A stretch of DNA of 35,950 bases from Clostridia bacterium (GTDB taxonomy: Bacteria; Bacillota; Clostridia; Christensenellales; Borkfalkiaceae): the NCBI GenBank assembly GCA_017399035.1, contig JAFQEM010000030.1, positions 1 to 35,950 of the forward strand, written 5' to 3'. A model generated the notes under the pieces. The model was not told the DNA's origin. It saw nothing but the letters and a program-made list of their open reading frames with translations, and ran no database searches. The position numbers and the translations under genes are program-made. Positions 1 to 8,835 of the stretch are shown piece by piece. The stretch's first letter is position 1. Each line of letters starts with the position of its first letter.

Positions 1-2958
1 GTTAAAAGAGAATTTTGAAAACTGCTCACGATAATCTGAAAGCGGATGCCCTGACAAATATATACCTAAAACGGTTTTTTCAAGCGCTAATTTTTCTTTT
101 GAAGAATATTCGCTCATATTTGGGTATTCTAATTCTAAACCCTCGTCTTCGTCTAAAATCGTACCGAAAAAACTTATTTGAATATCGTTTTTCTTTTTAT
201 TTGCAGAAGAAACCCTGTCCATATAATCGCCGTGAATTGCCATTAGACAACGGCGGTTTACGTTAAATAAATCAAACGCGCCCGATAAAATTAAACTTTC
301 AACCAAACGCTTGTTTATTCCGTAAGCAACCGTTCTGTTGATAAAATCTTCAAACGATTTAAAATCACCGTTTTCATTTCTCTCTTTTACAACTTGGTCA
401 ATTACGCCTTCGCCAACGTTTTTAAGACCAACCAAACCAAAACGTATTCCGCCGTCTTCACACTTGAAACTAGCGTTACTTTTGTTTATATCCGGCGGTA
501 AAACTTTTATGTTCTTGCTCTTTAAATATGAAAGATATTTTGAAAGTTCTTCTATTTTATCTATTCTGTTGTTAAGAAGTGAACAGAAAAATTCAACTTC
601 GTAATACTTCTTTAAGTATGCAGTTTGATAAGCAAGCACTGCGTAAGCCGCTGCGTGCGATTTGTTAAAAGCGTATCTTGCAAAAGGTTTCATATTGTCG
701 TAAACGCTTATTGCCACCTGTTCGGGAACACCACGCTTAATTGCGCCGTCAACGGGTTGACCCGTACTTTCGTTAATACCGCCGTAAACGAAAATTGACT
801 TTTGCGCTTCCATTATTTCAACCTTTTTCTTACCCATCGCCTTTCTAACGACGTCTGCGTGTCCAAAAGTAAATCCACCAAGGCTTTGACAAATTTGCAT
901 AACTTGTTCTTGATAAACCAAAATGCCGTAACTATTTTTCAAAATAGGTTCTAAAAGCGGATGGTCGTAAGTTATTTTGTCGGGGTTATGTTTATTTTTA
1001 ATGTAGTCGGGGATAGAATCCATAGGACCAGGGCGATAGAGTGATATACCTGCTATAATATCTTCAAAAGTGCTAGGTTTTAAGTCGCGCATAAAGCGTT
1101 TCATACCCGGACTTTCAAGTTGGAACACCCCGTCGGTTTCGCCTGCGCCGATAAGTTCGTAAGCCCCTTGGTCTTCGTAGCCTAATTTATGGAAGTCTAT
1201 ATCTATGCCGTGATTTTCTTTAACGTATTTACAAGCAAGTTGAACGTCGGTCAAAGTTCTTAAGCCCAAAAAGTCCATTTTGAGCATACCTAGAGCCTCA
1301 ACTTCAATCATATCAAATTGCGTCGTTATATCGTCTTCGTTGCGTTGCAAGGGAACGTTTTCCATAATAGGCTTTTCACAGATAACTACGCCTGCTGCGT
1401 GCATACCCGTTTGCCTTGGCAAGCCCTCAACCTTTATTGCCATATCTATAATTTTTTTCAACTTTTCGTCATTGTTATATAGTTCAATAAGGTCTGGCAC
1501 GCCGATATTTTCACCGTCTTTAGTTAAGTCTAAACCGAGCGACTGACGGATTGTTGCGCCCGTTTGCATAAGTTTTGTAATTTTGTTTATGCTTGCAAAA
1601 TCTTCTTCGTAAACTCTGCCTACGTCTTTGATTGCAGCCTTTGCAGCCATTGTACCGAAAGTTACTATTTGCGCAACCCTATCAGAGCCGTATTTATTTC
1701 TTACGTATTCAACTACTTCGCCACGGCGCGCATCAGAAATATCAACGTCAAAGTCGGGCATACTAACCCTTTCACGGTTAAGAAATCTTTCAAAAATAAG
1801 TTGATATTTTAGCGGTTCAACGTCGGTTATACCCACGGCGTAAGCAACGATACTAGATACGCCCGAACCACGCCCTGCGCCAACGGGAATATCTACGCTT
1901 CTTGCATAGTTGATAAAGTCCCAAACGATAAGATAATAGTCACAAAAGCCCATTGAACTTATAACGTCAAACTCATATTCAAATCTATCACGAATTTCTG
2001 GCGTGATAACGTCGTAACGTCTTTTTAAACCCTCTTCTGCCAAACGCCTTAAATATTCTTTAGACGTGCTACCGTCGTCGGGAACGTATTTTGGAATTAG
2101 TGAATTATCTCTTTGAGGTTCACCCTTTTTGTTGAGAGGAAACACTTCTTCTACAACTTTATCGGCAATTACTTTAGTGTTAGAAACTGCCTCGGGAATA
2201 TATGAAAAAAGACTTTCCATCTCTTCAGGCGATTTTAAATAAGACTGGTCGCTTTCCATCTTTAATCTAGTGGGGTCGCTTATAGTCTTTTTCATACTGA
2301 TACACATAACAACGTCTTGCATCTCGGCGTCTTCACGCTCTAGATAATGCACGTCGTTGGTGGCTACAAGTGGAACGGAAATCTCTTTTGAAAGTTTTAT
2401 AAGCAAAGGATTTATTCGCTTTTGGTCTGCCAAGCCGTGGTCTTGAATTTCAATATAAAAATCTTCGCCAAAAAACTCTTTTAACATAAGCGCAGTTTCT
2501 TTTGCGCCCTCGTAATCGTTACCCACAAGCCTTTTCGATACGCGACCTGCAAGACAAGCAGAAAGACAAATTAAACCCTCGCTGTGGTCTTTTAACGTTT
2601 TATAGTCTATTCTAGGTTTATAGTGAAAACCGTCAACGAAAGCGATTGAATCTAACTTAATTAAGTTTTTATATCCCTTTTTATTTTTGCAAAGTAAAAT
2701 AAGGTGGTCATAATCTTGCCTACCCGTTTTTTCAGTATAATCGTCGCAAACGTACATTTCGCAACCGATAATATATTTAATGCCCGCCTTTTTAGCCTCT
2801 TCAGCAAAATAGAGCGTGCCGTACATATTGCCGTGGTCAGTTATGGCAACCGTATCCATACCCTTTTTCTTTAGTGCGGGAAAAAGTTTATCTATTCTTG
2901 TTGCACCGTCTAACAAACTGTATTCGGTGTGTAAATGTAAATGTACGAAATCTGACAT
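1..2958 (-). CDS. dnaE: DNA polymerase III subunit alpha, DnaE-type (C-terminus cut by window edge)
   Basis: Replicative DNA polymerase catalytic subunit. The frame is open from an ATG at 2958 to the left edge, giving 986 residues; DnaE proteins usually run to about 1,150, so the C-terminal OB-fold/tail is outside. Seen in order: an N-terminal PHP domain opening with HLHTEYSLLDG, the palm signature GPGRGSG followed by PDFDVDI with Asp402 and Asp404, and MDFLGLRTL with Asp562. These match the three metal-binding aspartates of E. coli DnaE (401, 403, 555). A YLSGHPLSDY motif, typical of the helix-hairpin region, lies near the visible end. An AAAGGGG ribosome site precedes the start and whiA ends 10 nt upstream, so the two are co-transcribed. 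It is DnaE rather than PolC because the PHP domain is N-terminal and no inserted exonuclease domain is seen. Confidence 0.96.
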   Translation of the reverse strand, partial: MSDFVHLHLHTEYSLLDGATRIDKLFPALKKKGMDTVAITDHGNMYGTLYFAEEAKKAGIKYIIGCEMYVCDDYTEKTGRQDYDHLILLCKNKKGYKNLIKLDSIAFVDGFHYKPRIDYKTLKDHSEGLICLSACLAGRVSKRLVGNDYEGAKETALMLKEFFGEDFYIEIQDHGLADQKRINPLLIKLSKEISVPLVATNDVHYLEREDAEMQDVVMCISMKKTISDPTRLKMESDQSYLKSPEEMESLFSYIPEAVSNTKVIADKVVEEVFPLNKKGEPQRDNSLIPKYVPDDGSTSKEYLRRLAEEGLKRRYDVITPEIRDRFEYEFDVISSMGFCDYYLIVWDFINYARSVDIPVGAGRGSGVSSIVAYAVGITDVEPLKYQLIFERFLNRERVSMPDFDVDISDARRGEVVEYVRNKYGSDRVAQIVTFGTMAAKAAIKDVGRVYEEDFASINKITKLMQTGATIRQSLGLDLTKDGENIGVPDLIELYNNDEKLKKIIDMAIKVEGLPRQTGMHAAGVVICEKPIMENVPLQRNEDDITTQFDMIEVEALGMLKMDFLGLRTLTDVQLACKYVKENHGIDIDFHKLGYEDQGAYELIGAGETDGVFQLESPGMKRFMRDLKPSTFEDIIAGISLYRPGPMDSIPDYIKNKHNPDKITYDHPLLEPILKNSYGILVYQEQVMQICQSLGGFTFGHADVVRKAMGKKKVEIMEAQKSIFVYGGINESTGQPVDGAIKRGVPEQVAISVYDNMKPFARYAFNKSHAAAYAVLAYQTAYLKKYYEVEFFCSLLNNRIDKIEELSKYLSYLKSKNIKVLPPDINKSNASFKCEDGGIRFGLVGLKNVGEGVIDQVVKERNENGDFKSFEDFINRTVAYGINKRLVESLILSGAFDLFNVNRRCLMAIHGDYMDRVSSANKKKNDIQISFFGTILDEDEGLELEYPNMSEYSSKEKLALEKTVLGIYLSGHPLSDYREQFSKFSFN

Positions 2959-2968
2959 AGTGTCCCCT

Positions 2969-3913
2969 TTATAGTTCGTTTGCAATCGAAACTAATTTTC
3001 TCAATTTGTGGTTCAAGCAACTTTTAGTAACGTTCAATCTTTCAGCAAGTTCGGTTAAAGTATCGTCAGGATATTCTTTTCTTGCCACGGCAACTTTCAT
3101 ATCCGACTCTTTAAGTGAATCAAGCCCTATGGTTTGTTCTATTTTATCTATCGCCTCAATCTGTTTTGCAGACGCCTCTACCTGTTTTGTAACGTTACCT
3201 AAATCACAATTTTTTTGGCGATTAGAATTATTTGAAAGTTCGCGGTTTATTATTAGGTCGGTAAGTTTTAAAACTGCAATAGGCGTGGGCAAAAACGCCA
3301 AAAAATCTTTTATTTCTTCGGCGCTTTTAATATATACGATAAAACTCTCTCTGCGCCTTGTAATCTTTGTAAGCACGCCAAACTGCGCAAGTTTTTCACT
3401 TGTTTCAAGCGCAGGCGTATAGTGCGAAAAGGCAAGTTCTAAATGATAACCCGTGCTAGAATTTTGATTTTCCGTTGGCAGGGTGCAATTACCAGCCGAA
3501 ACGAAAAGCCCCCTAATAAACGCACGCAAACAACACTCTTTTTTAGTAAGTTCGCCGTAAAATTTAAGGTTTACCGCAAGGTCGCCTTCACTTTCAGTTA
3601 AAATTTCAAGCGCGCGCAATATCTCTTCAACTCGTTCACCGCTTATACTTAAAATAAACTTATCACGTTTGTTTAGCCTGTCCTCACTGACGGCAACTTC
3701 TCTCACGTCGTAATCAAACAAGTTTTTAAGATAGGTTATAACGTAGGACGCAAGTTCTTCACTTGGCAGTTTTATTTCTAACCCTAGTTGACCGTCTGTT
3801 TCATAAAGCGAACCAGACCCCCGCACAAGCCCTGCAACGAACGCCGTTCTGCAATGTTTTTCTTTTAAGTTTTTTGAAAATATTTCTCTTTTAACGTCGT
3901 CAATAAAACTCAT
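2969..3913 (-). CDS. whiA: DNA-binding protein WhiA
   Basis: WhiA regulates cell division and, in Streptomyces, sporulation septation; in Bacillota it influences division and chromosome segregation. The 314-aa protein has the family's usual length and layout: an N-terminal LAGLIDADG-homing-endonuclease-like fold without nuclease function (FVAGLVRGSGSLYE near residue 26; AFIRGLFVSAGN near 130), then a C-terminal helix-turn-helix ending in TLTELAERLNVTKSCLNHKLRKL. Its ATG shares one base with the stop of the PHP gene upstream (TAATG), and dnaE starts 10 nt after its stop, so it is in the middle of a tightly packed operon. In many clostridia rapZ and yvcK sit directly before whiA; here they are absent. 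Confidence 0.95.
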   Translation of the reverse strand: MSFIDDVKREIFSKNLKEKHCRTAFVAGLVRGSGSLYETDGQLGLEIKLPSEELASYVITYLKNLFDYDVREVAVSEDRLNKRDKFILSISGERVEEILRALEILTESEGDLAVNLKFYGELTKKECCLRAFIRGLFVSAGNCTLPTENQNSSTGYHLELAFSHYTPALETSEKLAQFGVLTKITRRRESFIVYIKSAEEIKDFLAFLPTPIAVLKLTDLIINRELSNNSNRQKNCDLGNVTKQVEASAKQIEAIDKIEQTIGLDSLKESDMKVAVARKEYPDDTLTELAERLNVTKSCLNHKLRKLVSIANEL

Positions 3914-4689
3914 TACCCTCTCTCCTTAAACGCCTTAAAACGCATTGAAGGTATTTTTCCATCAATATTGACAATTCTCTCTTTTGGAATATTTAACCTT
4001 TTTATTGTATCTAACGCAAGTTGAATTTCACCAACCCTAGAAGGTGAATGAGCGTCTGAACTCAAAATAAACTGCGCGCTTGTCTTTGCCAAAACGTCGC
4101 TAATTTCTTGGTCGGTTAAATGCACTTTTTTTGAATTTAGTTCTATATAAGTTCCATAATCAGACGCAACTTTTGCAACTTCAACGGCGTCTGCAAAACA
4201 ACAAAAATTCAAGTGGGTTATAACGTCTACGGGATTGTTTTTGATAACGTTTATAAAGGTTTTTGTGTTTACTTTTCTTACGCTTTGGGGAACTTTTTTG
4301 CTTTTAAGATAGGTATGCCACAAGTCGGGAACTGACAAGGTAAAAATGCTTTTAAACTTGTACATAACGAACTTGTGAATACCTGCCAAAAAAACGTCGA
4401 AATAGTCGTAATACTTTTCTTTCAAATCAACCGTTCCGTCTTCGCCGATTATATTTGACTCTATACCTAACAGAACTTTAACGCCCGTCTGCTCGGTTGC
4501 TTGGTCGCAAAGAGCGCGCATTTTTGGAACTTTTCTTGCAGTTAAACCGAACGCAGGGTGCGCAAAACCGTGGTCTGAAATTCCAAGTTCAATCAAACCC
4601 TTTTCTTTTGCCGAATTAGCATTGTCTATTATTTGCCCCTTGCCGTGACTGAATACGGTGTGCGTATGATAATCACAAGTAAGTATCAT
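3913..4689 (-). CDS. PHP-domain phosphoesterase
   Basis: Metal-dependent phosphoesterase of the PHP superfamily, 258 aa from the ATG at 4689. The frame extends upstream to 4788, but that part overlaps murB; the ATG at 4689 has a GGGGAG ribosome site and shares one base with the murB stop, so it is chosen. Metal-ligand motifs are visible: DYHTHTVFSHG at residues 6-16, ISDHGF at 37-42, a central ELNSKK and a C-terminal SSDAHS. This resembles the YcdX-like PHP proteins found between murB and rapZ/whiA in clostridial genomes. The substrate is unknown; position in a cell-wall/division operon suggests a housekeeping role but does not prove one. Confidence 0.88.
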   Translation of the reverse strand: MILTCDYHTHTVFSHGKGQIIDNANSAKEKGLIELGISDHGFAHPAFGLTARKVPKMRALCDQATEQTGVKVLLGIESNIIGEDGTVDLKEKYYDYFDVFLAGIHKFVMYKFKSIFTLSVPDLWHTYLKSKKVPQSVRKVNTKTFINVIKNNPVDVITHLNFCCFADAVEVAKVASDYGTYIELNSKKVHLTDQEISDVLAKTSAQFILSSDAHSPSRVGEIQLALDTIKRLNIPKERIVNIDGKIPSMRFKAFKERG

Positions 4690-5582
4690 TAAAACTCCCC
4701 TACGTATTCGACCTCCTCTGATAAAGTTACGCCGAATAGTTCGTTTATTTTTTCTTTTACTGTACGTATAAGTTGGTAAACGTCGCAAGCGGTTGCAGTG
4801 TTGTCGGTCAATATAAAATTACCGTGGCGCATTGATATTTGAGCCCCGCCTATCTTTAAGCCCTTTAAACATGCTTTATCAATAAGCAAGCCTGCCGATT
4901 GACCGATAGGATTTTTAAAAACCGAACCACAACTTTTACCTATAGGCTGAATACTTTTTCTAACCGAAGAATATCGCTTTACGTCTGCAATTATTTTTTC
5001 TCTTTCTCGCTTGGAAAAGTTGAAAGTTGCAGAAACAACCACTTCTTTTTTACCCAAAAACCTACTCTTTCTATAACCAAAAGCGCATTGATTTTTGTCG
5101 TATACTTTTATTTTACCCTGCTTTAAGGTTTCCACGGTAGTTATACAGTCGGATATACTGCGACCAAACGCGCCCGCATTCATTACCACTGCGCCACCCA
5201 CCGTTGCTGGGATACCCGCAAGTGGTTCTAAACCAGAAAGCCTGTGTTCTGTGGCAAACTTAATAACTGCGTCAAGATTTGCGCCTGCCATTGCTCGCAC
5301 TTGGTCACGCTTAAAAAACACGTCGCAAAGTCCACCAGTTTTTATTATCAAACCGTCGTAACCTTTATCCGAAACTAAAAGGTTTGTGCCGTTACCAAAA
5401 ACCTTGAACGGAATTTTAAAGCGTTTTGCCGTTTGCACCAAAAAATTTAGCGAATATAAACTGTCAACAACGGCAAGATATTTTGCATTTCCCCCCACAC
5501 CTAATGCGGTTATTTTTTTCATAGGTTGGTCAAAAGTTATCTTTGCGTGTGAAAACGCTAACAGTTCATCTTTGAAGCCCAT
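4689..5582 (-). CDS. murB: UDP-N-acetylmuramate dehydrogenase (UDP-N-acetylenolpyruvoylglucosamine reductase)
   Basis: Cytoplasmic flavoenzyme that reduces UDP-GlcNAc-enolpyruvate to UDP-MurNAc with NADPH, the second committed step of peptidoglycan synthesis. The 297-aa sequence shows the FAD-binding GNGTNLLVSD at residues 63-72, AGIPATVGGAVVMNAGAFG at about 122-140, the substrate-binding Tyr-Arg pair FGYRKSRF at 168-175 and the catalytic Ser220 in CGSVFKNP. The length fits the shorter Gram-positive MurB type. The ATG at 5582 has an AAGGAG ribosome site. It heads the murB-PHP-whiA-dnaE operon and has its own promoter-like sequence in the 46-nt gap to the preceding solute-binding-like gene. 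Confidence 0.96.
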   Translation of the reverse strand: MGFKDELLAFSHAKITFDQPMKKITALGVGGNAKYLAVVDSLYSLNFLVQTAKRFKIPFKVFGNGTNLLVSDKGYDGLIIKTGGLCDVFFKRDQVRAMAGANLDAVIKFATEHRLSGLEPLAGIPATVGGAVVMNAGAFGRSISDCITTVETLKQGKIKVYDKNQCAFGYRKSRFLGKKEVVVSATFNFSKREREKIIADVKRYSSVRKSIQPIGKSCGSVFKNPIGQSAGLLIDKACLKGLKIGGAQISMRHGNFILTDNTATACDVYQLIRTVKEKINELFGVTLSEEVEYVGEF

Positions 5583-5597
5583 ATAACTCCTTATATC

Positions 5598-5626
5598 ATT
5601 TTACTATATTTTAGTTTTTTTTTCAA
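5598..5626 (-). promoter_or_regulatory. Predicted sigma-A promoter of murB operon
   Basis: On the minus strand TTGAAA (5621-5626) and TAAAAT (5598-5603) are separated by exactly 17 nt, ending 15 nt upstream of the murB ATG. The -35 lies just after the stop of the upstream gene. The site is AT-rich, so a chance match is possible. Confidence 0.5.
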
Positions 5627-5628
5627 GG

Positions 5629-6627
5629 TTAAACGAGTAATTTTTTTATTTTATTTAAAGCGTCTTTTTCACCGCATACCGCCTGAATTGAAACGCTTTG
5701 TAATTCGTGTAAAATTTTAGCGTCTGTAAAGGCGGAAAGTGTGTAATTTGGTTTTGCCGATTGCATTGCTAAAAGGCAATCGTCTTGATAATCTACTTTA
5801 GTAAAATCAGAAAACATACCTATACTTGAAAGACTTTGTTGCGCCTTATCTTCTAAAAGAAATTGCAAAAAACTCTGCGCGTAAAACCGTTTGGTTTGGT
5901 CGGTAGAAGTTATAACGGCATATTGATATAAATCGTTAAATTCCGTTATAGCCACTGCGCCAAATTCGTACCCTCTATTTTTTAGTCTAAAAATATCTCG
6001 CTGTGTCGCTAGAAAAAAAGGGGTTTTGCCCTCAACGAACTTAACGTATGCATCCATAGGCTTTTTAACTTCTATATTTTTTGCAACTATACCTTGCATA
6101 GTTAGCGCGGTCAAAGGTTGGGTAAACTGACCTTGTGAAACAAGCAAGTTTTCAATCTCTTTAATATTATCAACGTTAGAAACTATGTTCGGGTTATATA
6201 TTAAAAAATATCCGCCCCTACACCAAGCAACGGCAAAACACTCTTCGCCTATCTTTCCGCCTTTGCTTACCCTATCTATATTTATTTGAGAAAATCCGCT
6301 CACGTCAACGCCTGTGCCGAACGATATTATATCTGGCAATTCACCGTTTTTAATGCTTTCTTTTACCCCTTCTTCCGTTTGATTTGTAACCATAAATAGT
6401 ACACCGTCGTTGTTTTTTTCATACCAACGCGCAATTTTTAATAAAAATTGTTTTCTTGAACCAACACCGCCCTCAAAACTGTCTACTTGCCAAATGCTTA
6501 TAACCCCTTTATAAGGGGTTGGGGTTGTGTCCATACCACCGTTTACTATTTTATTTTTACCCACGAACGCAGTAAATGTTATAGAGAATATTATTAAACA
6601 CCCGAATATTAGCCTTAATATTTTCAT
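5629..6627 (-). CDS. Secreted or membrane-anchored solute-binding-like protein
   Basis: A 332-aa protein with a hydrophobic N-terminal signal or anchor at residues 4-22 and no convincing lipobox, so it is probably released or held by an uncleaved anchor. After the signal the text reads like an ABC-type extracellular solute-binding protein (family 1 fold): a VISIWQVDSFEGG segment, a RKQFLLKIARWYEKNN helix, a GELPDIISFG segment typical of domain 1, and a C-terminal SFLQFLLEDKAQQSLSSIGMF segment resembling that family. No permease or ATPase genes lie nearby, so its ligand and partners are unknown. The ATG has no Shine-Dalgarno sequence and a TATACT lies only 6 nt upstream. It is preceded by a terminator at 6652-6686. 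Confidence 0.72.
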   Translation of the reverse strand: MKILRLIFGCLIIFSITFTAFVGKNKIVNGGMDTTPTPYKGVISIWQVDSFEGGVGSRKQFLLKIARWYEKNNDGVLFMVTNQTEEGVKESIKNGELPDIISFGTGVDVSGFSQINIDRVSKGGKIGEECFAVAWCRGGYFLIYNPNIVSNVDNIKEIENLLVSQGQFTQPLTALTMQGIVAKNIEVKKPMDAYVKFVEGKTPFFLATQRDIFRLKNRGYEFGAVAITEFNDLYQYAVITSTDQTKRFYAQSFLQFLLEDKAQQSLSSIGMFSDFTKVDYQDDCLLAMQSAKPNYTLSAFTDAKILHELQSVSIQAVCGEKDALNKIKKLLV

Positions 6628-6633
6628 AATAAA

Positions 6634-6639
6634 AGTATA
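6634..6639 (-). promoter_or_regulatory. Possible -10 element for a leaderless transcript
   Basis: TATACT on the minus strand ends 6 nt before the ATG at 6627. Transcription starting about 7 nt downstream would begin at or next to the start codon, and no ribosome site is visible between. No good -35 is found at 16-18 nt, so this is tentative. Confidence 0.35.
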
Positions 6640-6651
6640 TTCGACTTTAGA

Positions 6652-6686
6652 TAAAAAAAGGACTAACCAGAGCGGAAAGTCCTTTT
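6652..6686 (-). terminator. Rho-independent terminator after M16 peptidase
   Basis: Read on the minus strand, AAAGGACT pairs with AGTCCTTT (plus-strand arms 6678-6685 and 6657-6664) around a 13-nt loop, followed at once by a run of T. It lies 26 nt after the M16 peptidase stop and separates that operon from the solute-binding-like gene. Confidence 0.85.
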
Positions 6687-6711
6687 AAATTAAATTTAGT
6701 TTTTTAAGCCG

Positions 6712-7953
6712 TTAAATCTTTACTGCCGAACGCTTTGAACCAACCGATGCTGTTGACGCTTTTTCTATGTCAAACGATTGCTCTATTGCGCTTAAAACGT
6801 CTTTCAAACTGATTTTATCTATCTTTTTAAGGCGTTCTTTAACGTCAAATTGCTTATCTAGATACAAGAGATATTTGCCGTAAAGCATCATTTGTGATGC
6901 GGTGCTTTCTCTACCTAAAATAAATGCGCTTTTCATCTGTTCTTTACCGCGCAAAAATTCTTGTTCAGTAATCCCCTCTCTCTTAAACCTTTTAACTTCT
7001 TCAACTATTGCCTCTACGGCAAGGTCGCGCTGGGCGGTATTTACGCCTGCGTAAATTTCTAAAACGCCGTTATCTTTATATTGTGAAGAATAAGAATATA
7101 CGCTATACGCAAGACCTAATTCTTCTCTAATTTTTTGAAACAATCTACTGCTCATTCCACCGCCAAGAATAGTATTTGCAATGGCAAAAGCGTCGCTCAT
7201 TTCGTCGTGCATTGAAAAACCTTTCATTGCAAAGCCCAAGTGCGTTTGTTCAATCGGTTTACTCTTATATAAAAACTTACGTTCGCATAATTCAGTTTTT
7301 ATTTGGCTTGCGCTATTTTTAGTTTTGAATTTACTAGCAAAGTTCTCTTCAACAAACTTTTCCGCGCGTTCAACGTCAATATCGCCTGCAAGCGCAATTA
7401 CAACGTTATCTGCGGTATAATATTTATCCATATAGTCTAAAACGTCTTCTCGGGTAAAACGGCGAATATTTTTTGCAGGTCCTAAAATGGTTTGACCTAA
7501 ACCGCTTTTGCCGTAATAACTTTGCGCAAGCAAATCTAAACATAACTCTTCGGGCGTATCTTCGCTCATATTTATTTCTTCAATAACAACGCCTTTTTCT
7601 TTTTCTAATTCTTTTTTGTCAAAAACTGAATTAAAAAAGATGTCGGATAAAACTTCTAAAGAATTTTCTAAATGTTCGCCCGTAGACTTTGTATAATAAC
7701 ACGTCATTTCTTTTGAAGTAAAGGCGTTAATTTGCGCGCCTATTCTATCTATGTGGTCGGAAATTTCAAAGGCTGAACGCTTTTGAGTGCCTTTAAACAT
7801 AACGTGTTCAATATAGTGTGAAATTCCGTTTTCAGTTTCACTCTCGTTTGCGCTACCAGTTTTTACAAGTATTCCTGCAGATGCGGAAACAAAGCCGTTC
7901 ATCTTGTTGATAATCAGCCTTAATCCGTTGTCAAATTGCTTAAAATGAATCAT
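6712..7953 (-). CDS. M16-family zinc metallopeptidase (MlpA/YmxG-like)
   Basis: Pitrilysin/insulinase-family peptidase of 413 aa, related to mitochondrial processing peptidase and B. subtilis MlpA. The inverted zinc motif HxxEH is present as His46-Tyr-Ile-Glu49-His50, and the third ligand is Glu126 in VVIEEINMSEDTPEE, at the family's usual 76-residue spacing. The inactive C-terminal half carries GGGMSSRLFQKIREELGLAYSV-type sequence (from about residue 263), the substrate-binding R/Y region. The frame extends to 7986, but the ATG at 7953 has a good GGAGA ribosome site and matches the family N-terminus. It follows the deacetylase-fold gene by 22 nt, preserving the pnp-ylxY-mlpA order of Bacillus. 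Confidence 0.92.
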   Translation of the reverse strand: MIHFKQFDNGLRLIINKMNGFVSASAGILVKTGSANESETENGISHYIEHVMFKGTQKRSAFEISDHIDRIGAQINAFTSKEMTCYYTKSTGEHLENSLEVLSDIFFNSVFDKKELEKEKGVVIEEINMSEDTPEELCLDLLAQSYYGKSGLGQTILGPAKNIRRFTREDVLDYMDKYYTADNVVIALAGDIDVERAEKFVEENFASKFKTKNSASQIKTELCERKFLYKSKPIEQTHLGFAMKGFSMHDEMSDAFAIANTILGGGMSSRLFQKIREELGLAYSVYSYSSQYKDNGVLEIYAGVNTAQRDLAVEAIVEEVKRFKREGITEQEFLRGKEQMKSAFILGRESTASQMMLYGKYLLYLDKQFDVKERLKKIDKISLKDVLSAIEQSFDIEKASTASVGSKRSAVKI

Positions 7954-7975
7954 AATTTTCTCCGATATGTATACC

Positions 7976-8689
7976 CTATTCCGCAAGGCTATTGCTTACG
8001 GTTACAATATTAAACCCCATCAATTTATAATAGTCGATTATTCTAGGCAAAACTTCTAGAGTGTGTTGCTTGGGGTGCATCAAAATAAAATCGCCGTTTT
8101 CGGGATTTTTTGTGGCTCTATTAAAAAGTAAATCTTGATTTGAATCACGCCAGTCTATAGTGTCTTTAGACCACATTATAACTTTATAACCTAAACGTGA
8201 GGCAACCTCTAACGTGGTAACTGAAAAACTGCCTGACGGCGGGGCGAATAAGTTTGTTTGAACACCGCTCAAAGCCTTTACTATTGCGCCCGTAAGTTTA
8301 ATTTCTTCTTCATTTTCACGCTCGCTTAATTTTTTATGGTCTTTGTGAAAATAACCGTGATTTGCAAGTTCGTGCTCTTCATTTACTATTCTTAACAGCG
8401 TTTCACCGTTATCGTCTGCCCAACATCCACCCACAAAAAAAGTGGCTTTTACACCCTTTTGTTTAAGCAAATCAAGTATGCCGTTGACTACGGGCGTATT
8501 TTCATACACGTTGAACATTAAAGATACGTTTGCGTGTTCACGGTTGCCGTGATAAATTGCCTCAACACCGTTTCCACCGTAAATAGGCACGGCTCTCTCG
8601 GGAATAAAACTTACTGCCAACACCAACGAAAATAGGCAAACGAGTATTAAATTAGACGTTAAAGTTATCTTTCTGTTTAGTTTTTTCAT
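7976..8689 (-). CDS. Polysaccharide-deacetylase-fold protein, YlxY-type, probably catalytically dead
   Basis: NodB-homology protein of 237 aa with an N-terminal signal/anchor (residues 10-28), so it acts outside the membrane. The start ATG at 8689 has an AGGTG ribosome site; the frame extends to 8770 without support. Motif 1, normally TFDDGP with the catalytic base and a metal Asp, reads MFNVYEN: Asn60 and Val61 replace both aspartates. Motif 2 is kept (NHGYFH, His111 and His115), motif 3 has lost its Arg (FAPPSG instead of R-P-P-Y-G), and the late LMHPK His remains. Position between pnp and an M16 peptidase matches B. subtilis ylxY. It may be a binding or structural pseudoenzyme. It lies after a terminator and should have its own promoter. 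Confidence 0.85.
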   Translation of the reverse strand: MKKLNRKITLTSNLILVCLFSLVLAVSFIPERAVPIYGGNGVEAIYHGNREHANVSLMFNVYENTPVVNGILDLLKQKGVKATFFVGGCWADDNGETLLRIVNEEHELANHGYFHKDHKKLSERENEEEIKLTGAIVKALSGVQTNLFAPPSGSFSVTTLEVASRLGYKVIMWSKDTIDWRDSNQDLLFNRATKNPENGDFILMHPKQHTLEVLPRIIDYYKLMGFNIVTVSNSLAE

Positions 8690-8756
8690 TTTACGCACCT
8701 CTATGCATATTCTATGAATAAAGGGCGTGTTAAAATTACTTTTAACTCTTTTTGTT

Positions 8757-8789
8757 AAAAAAAGGCGCAACGGCGTTGCACCTTTTTTT
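8757..8789. terminator. Bidirectional Rho-independent terminator downstream of pnp
   Basis: Ten-base arms 8762-8771 and 8775-8784 form a stem around a 3-nt loop. Read on the minus strand the only imperfect pair is a U-G wobble, and the stem is followed by a run of seven T; the plus strand also has a T run. It ends the rpsO/pnp transcripts before the YlxY-type gene. The 67 bases between it and that gene contain a weak TAGAAT -10-like site but no clear -35. Confidence 0.8.
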
Positions 8790-8835
8790 ATTCGATTGTT
8801 TCAAAATTTGTTACCCTTAAAGATTAAGGGGAAAT

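Noticed and set aside
338-1812. Plus-strand open frames opposite dnaE
   Set aside because: They lie wholly inside a conserved dnaE sequence, have low-complexity Ser/Ile-rich translations and no ribosome sites; antisense shadows.
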